Assembly: GCF_030323145.1 (NCBI RefSeq)
Contig: NZ_CP100470.1
Span: forward strand, 4,505,001 to 4,569,000
DNA from: Mesorhizobium sp. C432A
GTDB taxonomy: Bacteria > Pseudomonadota > Alphaproteobacteria > Rhizobiales > Rhizobiaceae
Direction of reading: 5' to 3'
Length of the DNA stretch: 64,000 nt
The stretch's first letter is position 1. Each line of letters opens with the position of its first letter. Both the position numbers and the translations under genes were made by a program. Positions 1 to 8,319 of this stretch are shown here, piece after piece. The notes below the pieces were generated by a model. The model was not told where the DNA came from and searched no databases. It saw nothing but the letters and a program-made list of their open reading frames with translations.

Positions 1-202
1 CATGGGTCTGACCAAGCTCCTCATCGAAGAAGGAATCCGTCTGGTCGACCGCGTCACCGCGTCCCCAGCCATAGCCGGCGTTGATGCCGACATAGCCACC
101 CGACCAGACAAACCCTGCCGGTACGGTCTCAATCACGTCGGCGGCGAACGTCGCGCCGCAAGCCGAAATCAGGAAAGTGGATGCGAGAAGCAGACGTTTC
201 AT
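1..202 (-). CDS. Outer-membrane beta-barrel protein, C-terminus beyond window
   Basis: The start codon is at 200-202 on the minus strand, preceded by a good GGGGAG ribosome-binding site. The visible 67 residues begin MKRLLLASTFLISACGATFAAD, cut here to show the signal peptide only, followed by an aromatic, glycine-rich stretch (GGYVGINAGYGWG) typical of the first strands of Omp25/Omp31-type porin-like proteins. The same pattern opens the complete gene at 9301. The rest of the barrel lies outside the window. Family call is by motif and is fairly secure; exact identity is not. Confidence 0.75.
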   Translation of the reverse strand, partial: MKRLLLASTFLISACGATFAADVIETVPAGFVWSGGYVGINAGYGWGRGDAVDQTDSFFDEELGQTH

Positions 203-353
203 GAAACTCCCCAATGCAGTCGGAAAGAGCATAGCACAGACATGCAGTATTCATTAAGCTGCCCAAGCCGGAAAATCGGAAATTGTTGCAGAAAAAACAA
301 CTGTTTAGCCGAGACTTAATTAGCATCGCAACCGCAACGCAGATCTAAGCGAT

Positions 354-932
354 TCAAAGCGAACGCGCCATCTGCAGCAGCGCCAGCACCGACCGCCAGT
401 TGCGCGCGGTGCCTGGCACTTTCAGCACGCGCGGGATCAGCCCGGCGAACACCGATTTGCCGAGCCCGTCTGGCGCCTTGAGGTAGAGCACGTCGCCCTT
501 AACCTCGAAGCTTTCCGGGCCGGTGCATTTTTCGGCAAGCCTGGCGATCTCGTCCGCCGTCGGCTGGCGCTCCAGCGTGTAGGCGTGAAGCTTGGTCGGA
601 TCGCCGGCGACTTCCGGATAAGGATTCTCCTTCACCAACCGTTCGAACCAGGAGAGATCGCGCACCATGATGCGCGAGTGAAAGCCCCATTTTTTCTCGA
701 AGGCCGCCTCTATCTGTTTGGTCAGCGTGGCGGCGTCGCCCTTCTTGGTCCGGAACACGACATTGCCGCTCTGCACATAGCCGGCGACATCGGTGAAGCC
801 GAGCGCCTCGAAAAACGCCCGCAACTCCGCCATCTTGACGATGCGGTTGCCGCCGACATTGATGCCGGAAAACAGCGCGACGAAGACCACCCTTCGCTCT
901 TCGAGCTTCGGGTGGCAGGCTGTACCGCTCAT
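354..932 (-). CDS. DUF1697 family protein
   Basis: A 192-residue protein whose body (FVALFSGINVGG, then a YVQSGNVVF motif near residue 55) matches the DUF1697 family, whose function is unknown. The ATG at 930-932 overlaps the ilvA stop as ATGA, which suggests translational coupling to ilvA. The first 15 residues are encoded by a 35-bp intergenic repeat (886-920) that recurs at 15815-15850, so the ancestral start may be the GTG at 888-890, immediately before the conserved FVALFSG. Both starts remain possible. Confidence 0.82.
   Translation of the reverse strand: MSGTACHPKLEERRVVFVALFSGINVGGNRIVKMAELRAFFEALGFTDVAGYVQSGNVVFRTKKGDAATLTKQIEAAFEKKWGFHSRIMVRDLSWFERLVKENPYPEVAGDPTKLHAYTLERQPTADEIARLAEKCTGPESFEVKGDVLYLKAPDGLGKSVFAGLIPRVLKVPGTARNWRSVLALLQMARSL
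886..920. repeat. Short palindromic repeat, copy A (inside a CDS)
   Basis: Thirty-five bases that match 15815-15850 except for one missing G in a run of Gs. The unit contains CCACCC and GGGTGG arms plus an inner CTTCGAGC/GCTCGAAG-type palindrome, so it can fold into a hairpin. Here it lies inside the 5' end of the DUF1697 gene, and the one-base difference sets the reading frame that joins it to that gene. Confidence 0.7.
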
Positions 933-2185
933 ATGATGAACCCGGCCAGGGTCTCGTTGTCGGTGATGTCCTGATAGTGGACGCCCTCGGCCTCGAAATT
1001 CGCCTTCAGCAGGTCGAAATTGCGCCGGTCCCTGGTTTCGATGCCGATTAGCACAGAGCCGAAATTGCGTGCCGATTTCTTCAGATATTCGAAGCGGGCG
1101 ATATCATCGTCGGGACCGAGCAGTTCGAGGAAGTCGCGCAGCGCGCCCGGCCGCTGCGGAAAGCGGATGATAAAGTATTTCTTCAGCCCCTCGAAGCGCA
1201 GCGCCCGCTCCTTCACGTCGGGCAGCCGCTCGAAGTCGAAATTGCCGCCCGACACCACCGCAACGATGGTCTTGCCGCGGATTTCCTTGCGCGAAAAATC
1301 TTTCAACGCGTCGATCGCCAAGGCGCCGGCCGGCTCCAGCACCACGCCTTCGATGTTGAGCATCTCGATCATGGTGGCGCAGAGCCGGTTCTCCGGGATC
1401 AGCCGCACCGCATCGGCGGCGAACTCCTTGAGGTGGCGCAACGGCTCGCGGCCGATCTCGGCCACCGCCGCGCCGTCGACGAAATTGTCGACATTGGCGA
1501 GCCGGACGCGCTTGCCGCTGGCGAGGCTCTGATACAGGCTCGGCGCACCGGCCGGTTCGCAAAAGACGTACCGCGCGTCACGTTGCTGATCGGCGAAATA
1601 GTGCGTCACCCCCGCGGCCAGGCCACCGCCGCCAACCGGCAGCATGATGATGTCGGGCATGCGCGCGCCCGGCATTTGGTCGGCGATCTCATAGGCGACC
1701 GTCGCCTGCCCCTCGATAATGTCCTTGTGGTCGAAAGGCGGCACCATATGCGCGCCCGAACTTTCGGTGAATTCGAAGGCGGCGCGGTAGCAATCGTCGA
1801 AGAAATCGCCGACCAGCCGGATCTCGACGAACTCGCCGCCGAACAGCCGCGTCTTGTCGATCTTCTGCTGCGGCGTCGTCACCGGCATGAAGACCACGCC
1901 CTTCTTGCCGAAATGGCGGCAGACGAAGGCAAAGCCTTGCGCATGGTTGCCGGCCGAGGCGCAGACGAACAGCTCGGCCTCGTTGCCTGCGGCCAGCGCC
2001 TTGCGGAAAAAGTTGAAGGCGCCGCGGATCTTGTAGGAGCGCACCGGCGAAAGATCCTCGCGCTTCAAGAGCACCCGAGCCCCCGTCTTCTTCGACAAAT
2101 AGTCGTTTTCCTGCAGCGGCGTTTCGGGAAAGATCTCGCGGATCGCGGCTGCGGCGGTGGCGACACGGGAGGAGAAACTGTTCAT
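929..2185 (-). CDS. ilvA: Threonine dehydratase (threonine ammonia-lyase), biosynthetic
   Basis: Deaminates threonine to 2-oxobutanoate, the first step to isoleucine; PLP-dependent and cytosolic. The 418-residue protein has the PLP-lysine motif SYKIRG (Lys52) and the phosphate-binding GGGGL at 185-189. A C-terminal regulatory ACT-like region begins near residue 330 (KKYFIIRFPQRPGAL). One regulatory domain and this length fit the shorter biosynthetic class rather than the 500-residue E. coli form. The start at 2183-2185 has AGAGGTGA upstream; an earlier in-frame ATG at 2254 gives a non-conserved N-terminus. The stop overlaps the next gene by four bases. Confidence 0.93.
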   Translation of the reverse strand: MNSFSSRVATAAAAIREIFPETPLQENDYLSKKTGARVLLKREDLSPVRSYKIRGAFNFFRKALAAGNEAELFVCASAGNHAQGFAFVCRHFGKKGVVFMPVTTPQQKIDKTRLFGGEFVEIRLVGDFFDDCYRAAFEFTESSGAHMVPPFDHKDIIEGQATVAYEIADQMPGARMPDIIMLPVGGGGLAAGVTHYFADQQRDARYVFCEPAGAPSLYQSLASGKRVRLANVDNFVDGAAVAEIGREPLRHLKEFAADAVRLIPENRLCATMIEMLNIEGVVLEPAGALAIDALKDFSRKEIRGKTIVAVVSGGNFDFERLPDVKERALRFEGLKKYFIIRFPQRPGALRDFLELLGPDDDIARFEYLKKSARNFGSVLIGIETRDRRNFDLLKANFEAEGVHYQDITDNETLAGFII

Positions 2186-2311
2186 GGCGCCGTCACCTCT
2201 GGATCGAATGGTTCGAAGGCGAAGCCTATTGCACAAATCGCCGTTTGCGGCCACCGATGCCCGCTGGCCGCCGCTTTGATGCGCCGGATGAAATCCACTG
2301 GAGCCATCCTC

Positions 2312-3715
2312 ATGCCTGTTTCGGCTGTCGCCCTGAAGACCGTAGACCTTCCTGAATTCGGCGAGCCGACCGTGATGCCGCTGCTTAAGCGCCAGACCTA
2401 CGAAGCGCGCATCGATGCTCTACTGGCGCATGGGGTTAAAGCCGGGCTCGATGCCTTCGCCGTCTATGGCGACCGAGAGCACGCGGCCAATGTCGCCTAT
2501 CTCAGTGGCTACGACCCTCGTTTCGAGGAGACCCTGCTGGTCATCGTCCCCGGCAGCCAGCCGAAACTTCTCGTCGGGAATGAAGGCTGGGGCTATGCCG
2601 AAATCTGCGACGGACCCTATGAGCGCGTGCTCTACCAGACCTTCTCGCTACCAGCGCAGCCACGCGACCGCTCCGCTTCCCTTGCCGACACGCTTGCCGC
2701 CTGCGGCCTGAAGACCGGGCAGAAAATCGGCGCCATCGGCTGGAAGCCATTCGGGCCCGGCGATGGCGGCTTTGGCGAGACGACGCTCGACCTGCCGTCC
2801 TTCATCGCCGATACGCTGCGCACACTGGCCGGCGACAGAGGCGCGGTGGTCAACGCCGCCAACCTGTTGATGAACCCATCCGACGGCCTACGCGCCATCA
2901 ACGAGGCAGACCAATTGGCGTCCTTCGAATTCGCCGCGACCTTTTCCTCGCAGGGCCTGCGCAACGTGCTTGGGAATATTCAGCCCGGCATGAGCGAATT
3001 GCAGGCCGCGCGGCTGATGGGGATCAACGGCCTGCCCCTGTGCTGCCACCCGATGCTGTCCGCCGGCAGGCGTGCGCCCTACGGCTTGCCTAGCCCGCGC
3101 CTCGACATCATCAAGCGCGGCGATCCCGTCACCATGGCCTATGGCATCCAGGGCTCGCTCAACGCCCGCGCCGGCTTCCTGGTCGAGAGCGCGGCCGAAC
3201 TGCCGCCCGAGATAAGCGACTATGTCGAACAGCTGGTAGCGCCCTATTTCGCCGCCGTCGTCGACTGGTACGAGACCATCGGCATAGGCGTTGCCGGCGG
3301 AGCGCTTTGGAAAGCCGTGCATGACCGCATAGGCGACCCGTTCTTCGGCGTCTCGCTCAATCCCGGCCATCTCGTCCATATCGACGAATGGATGCATTCG
3401 CCGGTGTTTTCCGGCTCGGACATCAAGCTGCAATCGGGCATGGCGCTGCAGGTCGACATCATTCCGGCGACCGGAACCAGCTATTTCACCACCAACATCG
3501 AAGACGGTATCGCGCTTGCCGATGAGGCGTTGCGCGAGGAGATCGCGGCCCGTTATCCCGAGGCATGGCGCCGCATCGAGGCGCGCCGCGCCTTCATGGG
3601 CGATGTGCTCGGCATCAGGCTCAAGCCCGAGGTATTGCCCTTCTCCAACATCCCTGCGTTCCTGCCGCCATTCTGGCTTTCGCGCAACAGTGCGATGGCT
3701 GTGACCCGACGCTGA
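2312..3715 (+). CDS. M24 (aminopeptidase P/creatinase)-like protein, metal site altered
   Basis: A 467-residue protein with the two-domain layout of M24 proteins: an N-terminal creatinase-like domain and a C-terminal pita-bread fold. The start is chosen because GGAG lies eight bases upstream; the frame runs open much further upstream but without homology. In active M24 enzymes two Asp, one His and two Glu bind metal. Here the region expected to hold the first Asp reads VTMAYGIQG, the Glu of the EP motif is Asp in LQVDIIP, while a GHLVHIDE His region and NIEDG remain. It may be an inactive peptidase or another enzyme. Divergent from ilvA. Confidence 0.8.
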   Translation: MPVSAVALKTVDLPEFGEPTVMPLLKRQTYEARIDALLAHGVKAGLDAFAVYGDREHAANVAYLSGYDPRFEETLLVIVPGSQPKLLVGNEGWGYAEICDGPYERVLYQTFSLPAQPRDRSASLADTLAACGLKTGQKIGAIGWKPFGPGDGGFGETTLDLPSFIADTLRTLAGDRGAVVNAANLLMNPSDGLRAINEADQLASFEFAATFSSQGLRNVLGNIQPGMSELQAARLMGINGLPLCCHPMLSAGRRAPYGLPSPRLDIIKRGDPVTMAYGIQGSLNARAGFLVESAAELPPEISDYVEQLVAPYFAAVVDWYETIGIGVAGGALWKAVHDRIGDPFFGVSLNPGHLVHIDEWMHSPVFSGSDIKLQSGMALQVDIIPATGTSYFTTNIEDGIALADEALREEIAARYPEAWRRIEARRAFMGDVLGIRLKPEVLPFSNIPAFLPPFWLSRNSAMAVTRR

Positions 3716-3860
3716 CCACATTTCGGCTGGACACGACTTACTTCTGCCGCACTCTCACTGTCCGGGAGGTGTCGCGGAGGGTAGACGGGCCGAGGGTAGA
3801 CAGGCCTTTGGGCCTCAAAGTGAATTCTAAGTGAATTCATCTTTCGATTGGAATTTTGAC

Positions 3861-4934
3861 GTGCGTTTGAAGACGATTTGCATTCTTGCACTTGCCCTGT
3901 TGATCGCCGGCTGCGGCGGCCGCAAAACCGAGGAACTGCTCGGCAGCGCCGTCATGTCCACGCCGGTGACCGAAATCTCGGGCAATCACTCGATCTTCAT
4001 TGCCACCACACGCAAGAAATCCGACGATCCCAACAAAGTTTTCGACGGCGAACGCTCGGCGACGCTGAACTACGCCCGCGTCACCGTCACCGTTCCCGGC
4101 ATCCACCAGACCGGCCAGATCGAGCGCCGCTCGCGCGGCAGGTCCAACGACCCGGCGAAGTACTTCATGGCTTCCGAGGTCGTCGGCTACGATGCGCAGC
4201 CGAAATTCTCCAGTGCGCTCAATGCCGACATCGCCGCGCGCGGCGGCCGCGTCATGGTCTTCGTGCATGGCTACAACACCGGCTTCGACGACGCGGTCTA
4301 CCGCCTGACCCAGATCGTCCACGATTCCGGCTATCCCGGCACGCCGGTGCTGTTTTCCTGGGCATCGGGCGCCAGAACCACCGACTATGTCTATGACAAG
4401 GAAAGCGCCAGCGCCGCCCGCGATCAGCTGGAGGTGACATTGCGCATGCTGCAGCAGTCCGGCGCGCGGCGCATCGACATCGTCGCCCACTCGCTCGGAA
4501 CCTGGGTGACCATGGAAACGCTGCGCCAGATGGCCATCACCGGCGACCGCGATCTCGGCGGCAAGCTCGGCGATGTCGTGCTGGCCTCTCCCGACATCGA
4601 CGTCGACGTCTTCAAGAGCCAGATGCGCCGCTACGGCAAGCCGGACAAGCCGTTCATCCTGCTGCTCTCCGACGACGACCGTGCGCTGCGGCTCTCAGGC
4701 CTGATTGCCGGATCGCGGCCACGCGTCGGCGACTACAAGGATGCCGCCGACCTCGCCGCTTATGGCGTCACCGTGGTCGACCTCTCCAAGGTCAAGGGAG
4801 GCGACAGCTTCAACCACACCAAGTTCGCCGACAATCCCGAACTGGTGAAGATGATCGGCCAGCGGCTGCGCGAGGATGACGGCTTTGCCAGCGACCAGAC
4901 GGTGACCGACCGCATCAGCGCGCTCGGACAATAA
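3861..4934 (+). CDS. DUF900 alpha/beta-hydrolase lipoprotein, copy 1
   Basis: From the GTG at 3861 the protein starts with a compact lipoprotein signal ending in the lipobox LIAGC, so it should be anchored to a membrane facing the periplasm. It carries the DUF900 alpha/beta-hydrolase core: an oxyanion segment VFVHGYN, a nucleophile elbow AHSLGTW, Asp in LLLSDDDRAL and a late His in FNHTKF. The substrate is unknown. An alternative GTG at 3831 would add ten residues before the signal peptide, which is less likely. It is roughly two-thirds identical by eye to the next gene, so the pair is a tandem duplication. Confidence 0.82.
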   Translation: MRLKTICILALALLIAGCGGRKTEELLGSAVMSTPVTEISGNHSIFIATTRKKSDDPNKVFDGERSATLNYARVTVTVPGIHQTGQIERRSRGRSNDPAKYFMASEVVGYDAQPKFSSALNADIAARGGRVMVFVHGYNTGFDDAVYRLTQIVHDSGYPGTPVLFSWASGARTTDYVYDKESASAARDQLEVTLRMLQQSGARRIDIVAHSLGTWVTMETLRQMAITGDRDLGGKLGDVVLASPDIDVDVFKSQMRRYGKPDKPFILLLSDDDRALRLSGLIAGSRPRVGDYKDAADLAAYGVTVVDLSKVKGGDSFNHTKFADNPELVKMIGQRLREDDGFASDQTVTDRISALGQ

Positions 4935-5066
4935 GGCTGTTGCCTTGCGGCCACCGTCGCCGCGTGAGGTCGCGAATGCCGCTCGGCCGATCACTTTCAA
5001 CTGGACCGGGCCGGTCTCTGCCTCTACGACATTGAAATCGGCGCCAATGCGCCAGCGGGAGCCCGC

Positions 5067-6230
5067 GTGAACGAGCGTTGGAAGACTGTCCTGGTCCTTG
5101 CGTTCGCGCTCGCTGCCGCCGGCTGCGCCGGCCCGAACACCCATGACCTGTTGAACAAGACGACGGTTTCGGTGCCTGCCTCCGACATCGCGGGCACCCA
5201 CGAAATCTTCGTCGCCACCACCCGCAAGCAGGCGACCAAGGACCCACGCCAGGTGTTCGATGGCGATCGCTCGCTGACCACCAGCTACGCCCGCGTCGAC
5301 GTCACCGTGCCGAAGGTCCACCAGGTCGGCGCCATCGAGCGCGCCAAGGGCTCGGCCAATTCGAACCCGGCCAAGCAATTCACCGCCACGGATGTCGTCC
5401 ACTATGGCGACGCCTCGCAATTCGCCAAGGCCGTCGGCGCCAACATCGCCATGAATGGCGACCGCGCGCTTGTCTTCGTCCACGGCTTCAACAACGGCTT
5501 CGACGATGGGGTCTACCGGCTGACGCAGATCGCCCACGACACCGAATATCCGGGTACGCCGATCTTGTTTTCGTGGGCTTCGAGCGGCAAGACCACGGGC
5601 TATATCTACGACAAGGACAGCGCCAACGCCGCGCGCGACGACCTCGAGGCGACGCTCAGGATGCTCGCCAAGACAAACGTCAAGAGCATCGACATCATCG
5701 CGCATTCGATGGGAACCTGGGTGACGATGGAAGCGCTGCGCCAGCTCGCCATCACCGGCGACCGCGATCTCGACGGCAAGCTCGGCCGTGTCGTCCTGGC
5801 ATCGCCCGATATCGATGTCGACGTCTTCAAGAAGCAGATGATCCGCTACGGCAAGCCCGACAGGCCGTTCGTCATCCTGCTTTCCGCCGACGACCGTGCT
5901 CTGCGATTGTCCAGCCTGATATCCGGTGACAAGCCGCGCGTCGGCGACTACGGCAACGCCGCCGACATTGCCAGCTACGGCGTGGTCGTGGCCGACCTCA
6001 GCCAGATCAAGGGCGGCGACCGCCTGAACCACGCCAAATTCGCCGACAACCCGTTCCTGGTGCAATTGCTCGGCGACCGTCTGCGCGCTCCAGCCGGCCT
6101 GGCATCGGACGAACCCACGCAGGGCCAGATCGACAATCTCGGCCAAGGCATCGGCAAGGCCGTCGGCTCCGTCGCCGAGATCATCATCACCACGCCATTC
6201 AAGGTGCTGACCATCGCCACCGGCGGATGA
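5067..6230 (+). CDS. DUF900 alpha/beta-hydrolase lipoprotein, copy 2
   Basis: A 387-residue paralogue of the preceding gene. The GTG start has GGGAG six bases upstream. The signal peptide ends in a lipobox-like AAAGC. The same hydrolase landmarks are present: VFVHGFN, AHSMGTW, Asp in LLSADDRAL and His in LNHAKF. The C-terminus is about 25 residues longer than copy 1 and ends in a mildly hydrophobic segment. The 132-bp spacer between copies has no clear terminator, so they may share a transcript. Physiological role unknown. Confidence 0.85.
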   Translation: MNERWKTVLVLAFALAAAGCAGPNTHDLLNKTTVSVPASDIAGTHEIFVATTRKQATKDPRQVFDGDRSLTTSYARVDVTVPKVHQVGAIERAKGSANSNPAKQFTATDVVHYGDASQFAKAVGANIAMNGDRALVFVHGFNNGFDDGVYRLTQIAHDTEYPGTPILFSWASSGKTTGYIYDKDSANAARDDLEATLRMLAKTNVKSIDIIAHSMGTWVTMEALRQLAITGDRDLDGKLGRVVLASPDIDVDVFKKQMIRYGKPDRPFVILLSADDRALRLSSLISGDKPRVGDYGNAADIASYGVVVADLSQIKGGDRLNHAKFADNPFLVQLLGDRLRAPAGLASDEPTQGQIDNLGQGIGKAVGSVAEIIITTPFKVLTIATGG

Positions 6231-6251
6231 GAGCCAAGCACCGGGCTGATC

Positions 6252-8063
6252 TCAGATAAAAAGATCGACCTTCTGGAACGTCGTCACGTCGATCAGGCCG
6301 ACATCGGAAATCCTGAGCTCCGGAATGACGACCAGCGCCAGCAGCGAGTGCTGCATGTAGGCGTTGTTGAGCGAGCAGCCCATCTTGCGCATCGCCTCGG
6401 TCAGTTTCTCCGCCTTGGCCGCCACGATTTCCGCCCGCTCGTCCGACATCAGCCCGGCGATCGGCATTTCGACCAGCGCAAGCTCCTTGCCCTTCGAAAA
6501 CAGCACCACGCCCCCGCCGACCTCGCCCAGCCGGTTGACGGCCAGCGCCATGTCTTCCTTGTTGGTGCCGACGCAGATGATGTGGTGGGCATCATGTGCG
6601 ACGCTCGACGCCATGGCGCAGTCGCCCATATAGCCGAAGCCTGAGACGAAGGCATTGGTGACGCCGCCGGTGCCGCGGTGGCGCTCGACCAGCGCGATCT
6701 GGCAGATGTCGTTGCGGCGGTCCATGGCGACCAGCCCGTCCTCGACCGCCAGGTCGGCCTCCAGCGCCCGCGTCGGCGCCTGGTTTTCGATCACGCCGAT
6801 GACCCGCACCCGCACCTCGTTGGCGCCCTTGGGCGCCGCAATGTCGAAGTCGCCTGGCTTCAGCTTCTTGCCGAGCTTGACGGTGTTCTTCGCCGATTTG
6901 GGGTAATCATAGGCCGGAATGTCGATCTCGAGCTTGCCGCCCTTGGCCAGCCTGATACCGCGGCCATAGACCTCGTCGATGGTCATGGCGGCAAGATCGG
7001 AGACGATCAGCAGATCGGCCAGCCGTCCCGGCGCGATCGAGCCCAGTTCGCGCTCCAGCTTGAAATGCTGGGCGGTATTCAGCGTCGCCATCTGGATCGC
7101 CGTCACCGGCTTCAATCCCTGTTGGATGGCGTGGCGCACCACCCGGTCCATATGGCCTTCATGCACCAGCGTGCCGGAATGGCTGTCGTCGGTGCACAGG
7201 ATGAAGTTGCGCGGGTCGAGACCGCTCTCGGTCACCGCCTTGATCTGCGAGGCAACATCGTACCAGGCCGAGCCCAGCCGCAGCATTGCCTTCATACCCT
7301 GGCGCACACGGGCGATCGCGTCCTCGGCGCGCGTGCCTTCATGGTCGTCCTCCGGCCCGCCGGCGACATAGCCATGGAACGGCAGGCCGAGATCGCGCGA
7401 CGCATAGTGGCCGCCGACCGTCTTGCCCGCTCGCACCGTGGCGGCGATCTCGCCCGACATCACCGGATCGTTGGCCACGACACCGGGAAAATTCATCACT
7501 TCGCCGAGCCCGATGATGTTTTCCCAGGTCATCGCTTCCGCGACATCGGCGACCGTCAGTTCGGCCCCGGCATGCTCCAGCCCCGGCGCGGATGGCACGC
7601 AGGACGGCATCTGGACATGGACGTTGATCGGCATGGCGACGGCCTCGTCATGCATCAGCCGCACGCCGGGCAGACCCAGCACATTGGCGATCTCGTGCGG
7701 ATCGATGAACATCGAGGTGGTGCCGTGCGGGATGACGGCGCGGCAGAACTCGGTCACCGTCACCATGCCGCTCTCGACATGCATGTGCGCGTCGCACAGG
7801 CCGGGCACCAGATAGCGGCCGCCGGCATCGACCACCTTGGTGCCCTGGCCGATGGCATGGCTGGCATTCGGCCCGCAATAGGCGAAGCGGCCGCCGGCAA
7901 CGGCGATGTCGGTGCCGGCTATGATCTCGCCGGAGTGCACGTTCACCCAGCGGCCGTTGCGAATGACGAGATCGGCAGGCTTGCGCCCCGTCGCGACGTC
8001 GACCAGATGCGTCGCCATCTCGGTCCAGGGCTTGGGTTTCGTCGCCGACGGCTGCTTGGCCAT
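6252..8063 (-). CDS. ade: Adenine deaminase
   Basis: Converts adenine to hypoxanthine and ammonia in purine salvage; a metal-dependent amidohydrolase of the cytosol. The 603-residue protein has the amidohydrolase metal motif DAHMHVE at residues 91-97, a later CTDDSH motif near residue 290, and the C-terminal adenine-deaminase domain ending in a TTFQKVDLF strand. AGGAGT lies six bases before the ATG at 8061-8063, which favours this start over an in-frame ATG 19 codons upstream. It converges with the DUF900 pair. Confidence 0.92.
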   Translation of the reverse strand: MAKQPSATKPKPWTEMATHLVDVATGRKPADLVIRNGRWVNVHSGEIIAGTDIAVAGGRFAYCGPNASHAIGQGTKVVDAGGRYLVPGLCDAHMHVESGMVTVTEFCRAVIPHGTTSMFIDPHEIANVLGLPGVRLMHDEAVAMPINVHVQMPSCVPSAPGLEHAGAELTVADVAEAMTWENIIGLGEVMNFPGVVANDPVMSGEIAATVRAGKTVGGHYASRDLGLPFHGYVAGGPEDDHEGTRAEDAIARVRQGMKAMLRLGSAWYDVASQIKAVTESGLDPRNFILCTDDSHSGTLVHEGHMDRVVRHAIQQGLKPVTAIQMATLNTAQHFKLERELGSIAPGRLADLLIVSDLAAMTIDEVYGRGIRLAKGGKLEIDIPAYDYPKSAKNTVKLGKKLKPGDFDIAAPKGANEVRVRVIGVIENQAPTRALEADLAVEDGLVAMDRRNDICQIALVERHRGTGGVTNAFVSGFGYMGDCAMASSVAHDAHHIICVGTNKEDMALAVNRLGEVGGGVVLFSKGKELALVEMPIAGLMSDERAEIVAAKAEKLTEAMRKMGCSLNNAYMQHSLLALVVIPELRISDVGLIDVTTFQKVDLFI

Positions 8064-8204
8064 GAAAGACTCCTGTTTGCCAGACTGTGCCAAGCCGGCA
8101 AGGTTTTGGCCAGCGATCACGGACGAAATCCGCTCGATGAGAACTCGCCCTGGCGGATGCGCCGCACCTGTTCACACCGGCGAGCGTCACGGCGGTCATT
8201 CAGT

Positions 8205-8233
8205 TTGGCCTGTGCCGGCACTTATGCTACTAT
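8205..8233 (+). promoter_or_regulatory. Candidate sigma-70 promoter for short leader/hydrolase
   Basis: TTGGCC at 8205-8210 and TACTAT at 8228-8233 are separated by 17 bases, a good housekeeping promoter. Transcription would start near 8240, only about 25 bases before an intrinsic terminator, so it should produce mostly a short RNA with read-through into the hydrolase gene. Confidence 0.45.
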
Positions 8234-8263
8234 TCTGCCGACGGTGCTGATTTGCGCCGACGA

Positions 8264-8287
8264 CCCGCCGCGAGGCGGGTTTTTGTT
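8264..8287 (+). terminator. Intrinsic terminator upstream of hydrolase gene (possible attenuator)
   Basis: A perfect six-base-pair stem CCCGCC/GGCGGG with a GCGA tetraloop is followed by TTTTTGTT. It lies 32 bases upstream of the hydrolase start and points the same way, so it either ends a short independent RNA or attenuates the hydrolase transcript. Confidence 0.75.
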
Positions 8288-8319
8288 GTGATGAGGCCGA
8301 AACCTCCTGAGGTGAAGTC

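Noticed and set aside
8224..8250. Eight-codon leader peptide MLLFCRRC before the terminator
   Set aside because: Its start lies inside the predicted promoter, upstream of the expected transcription start, and it has no ribosome-binding site.
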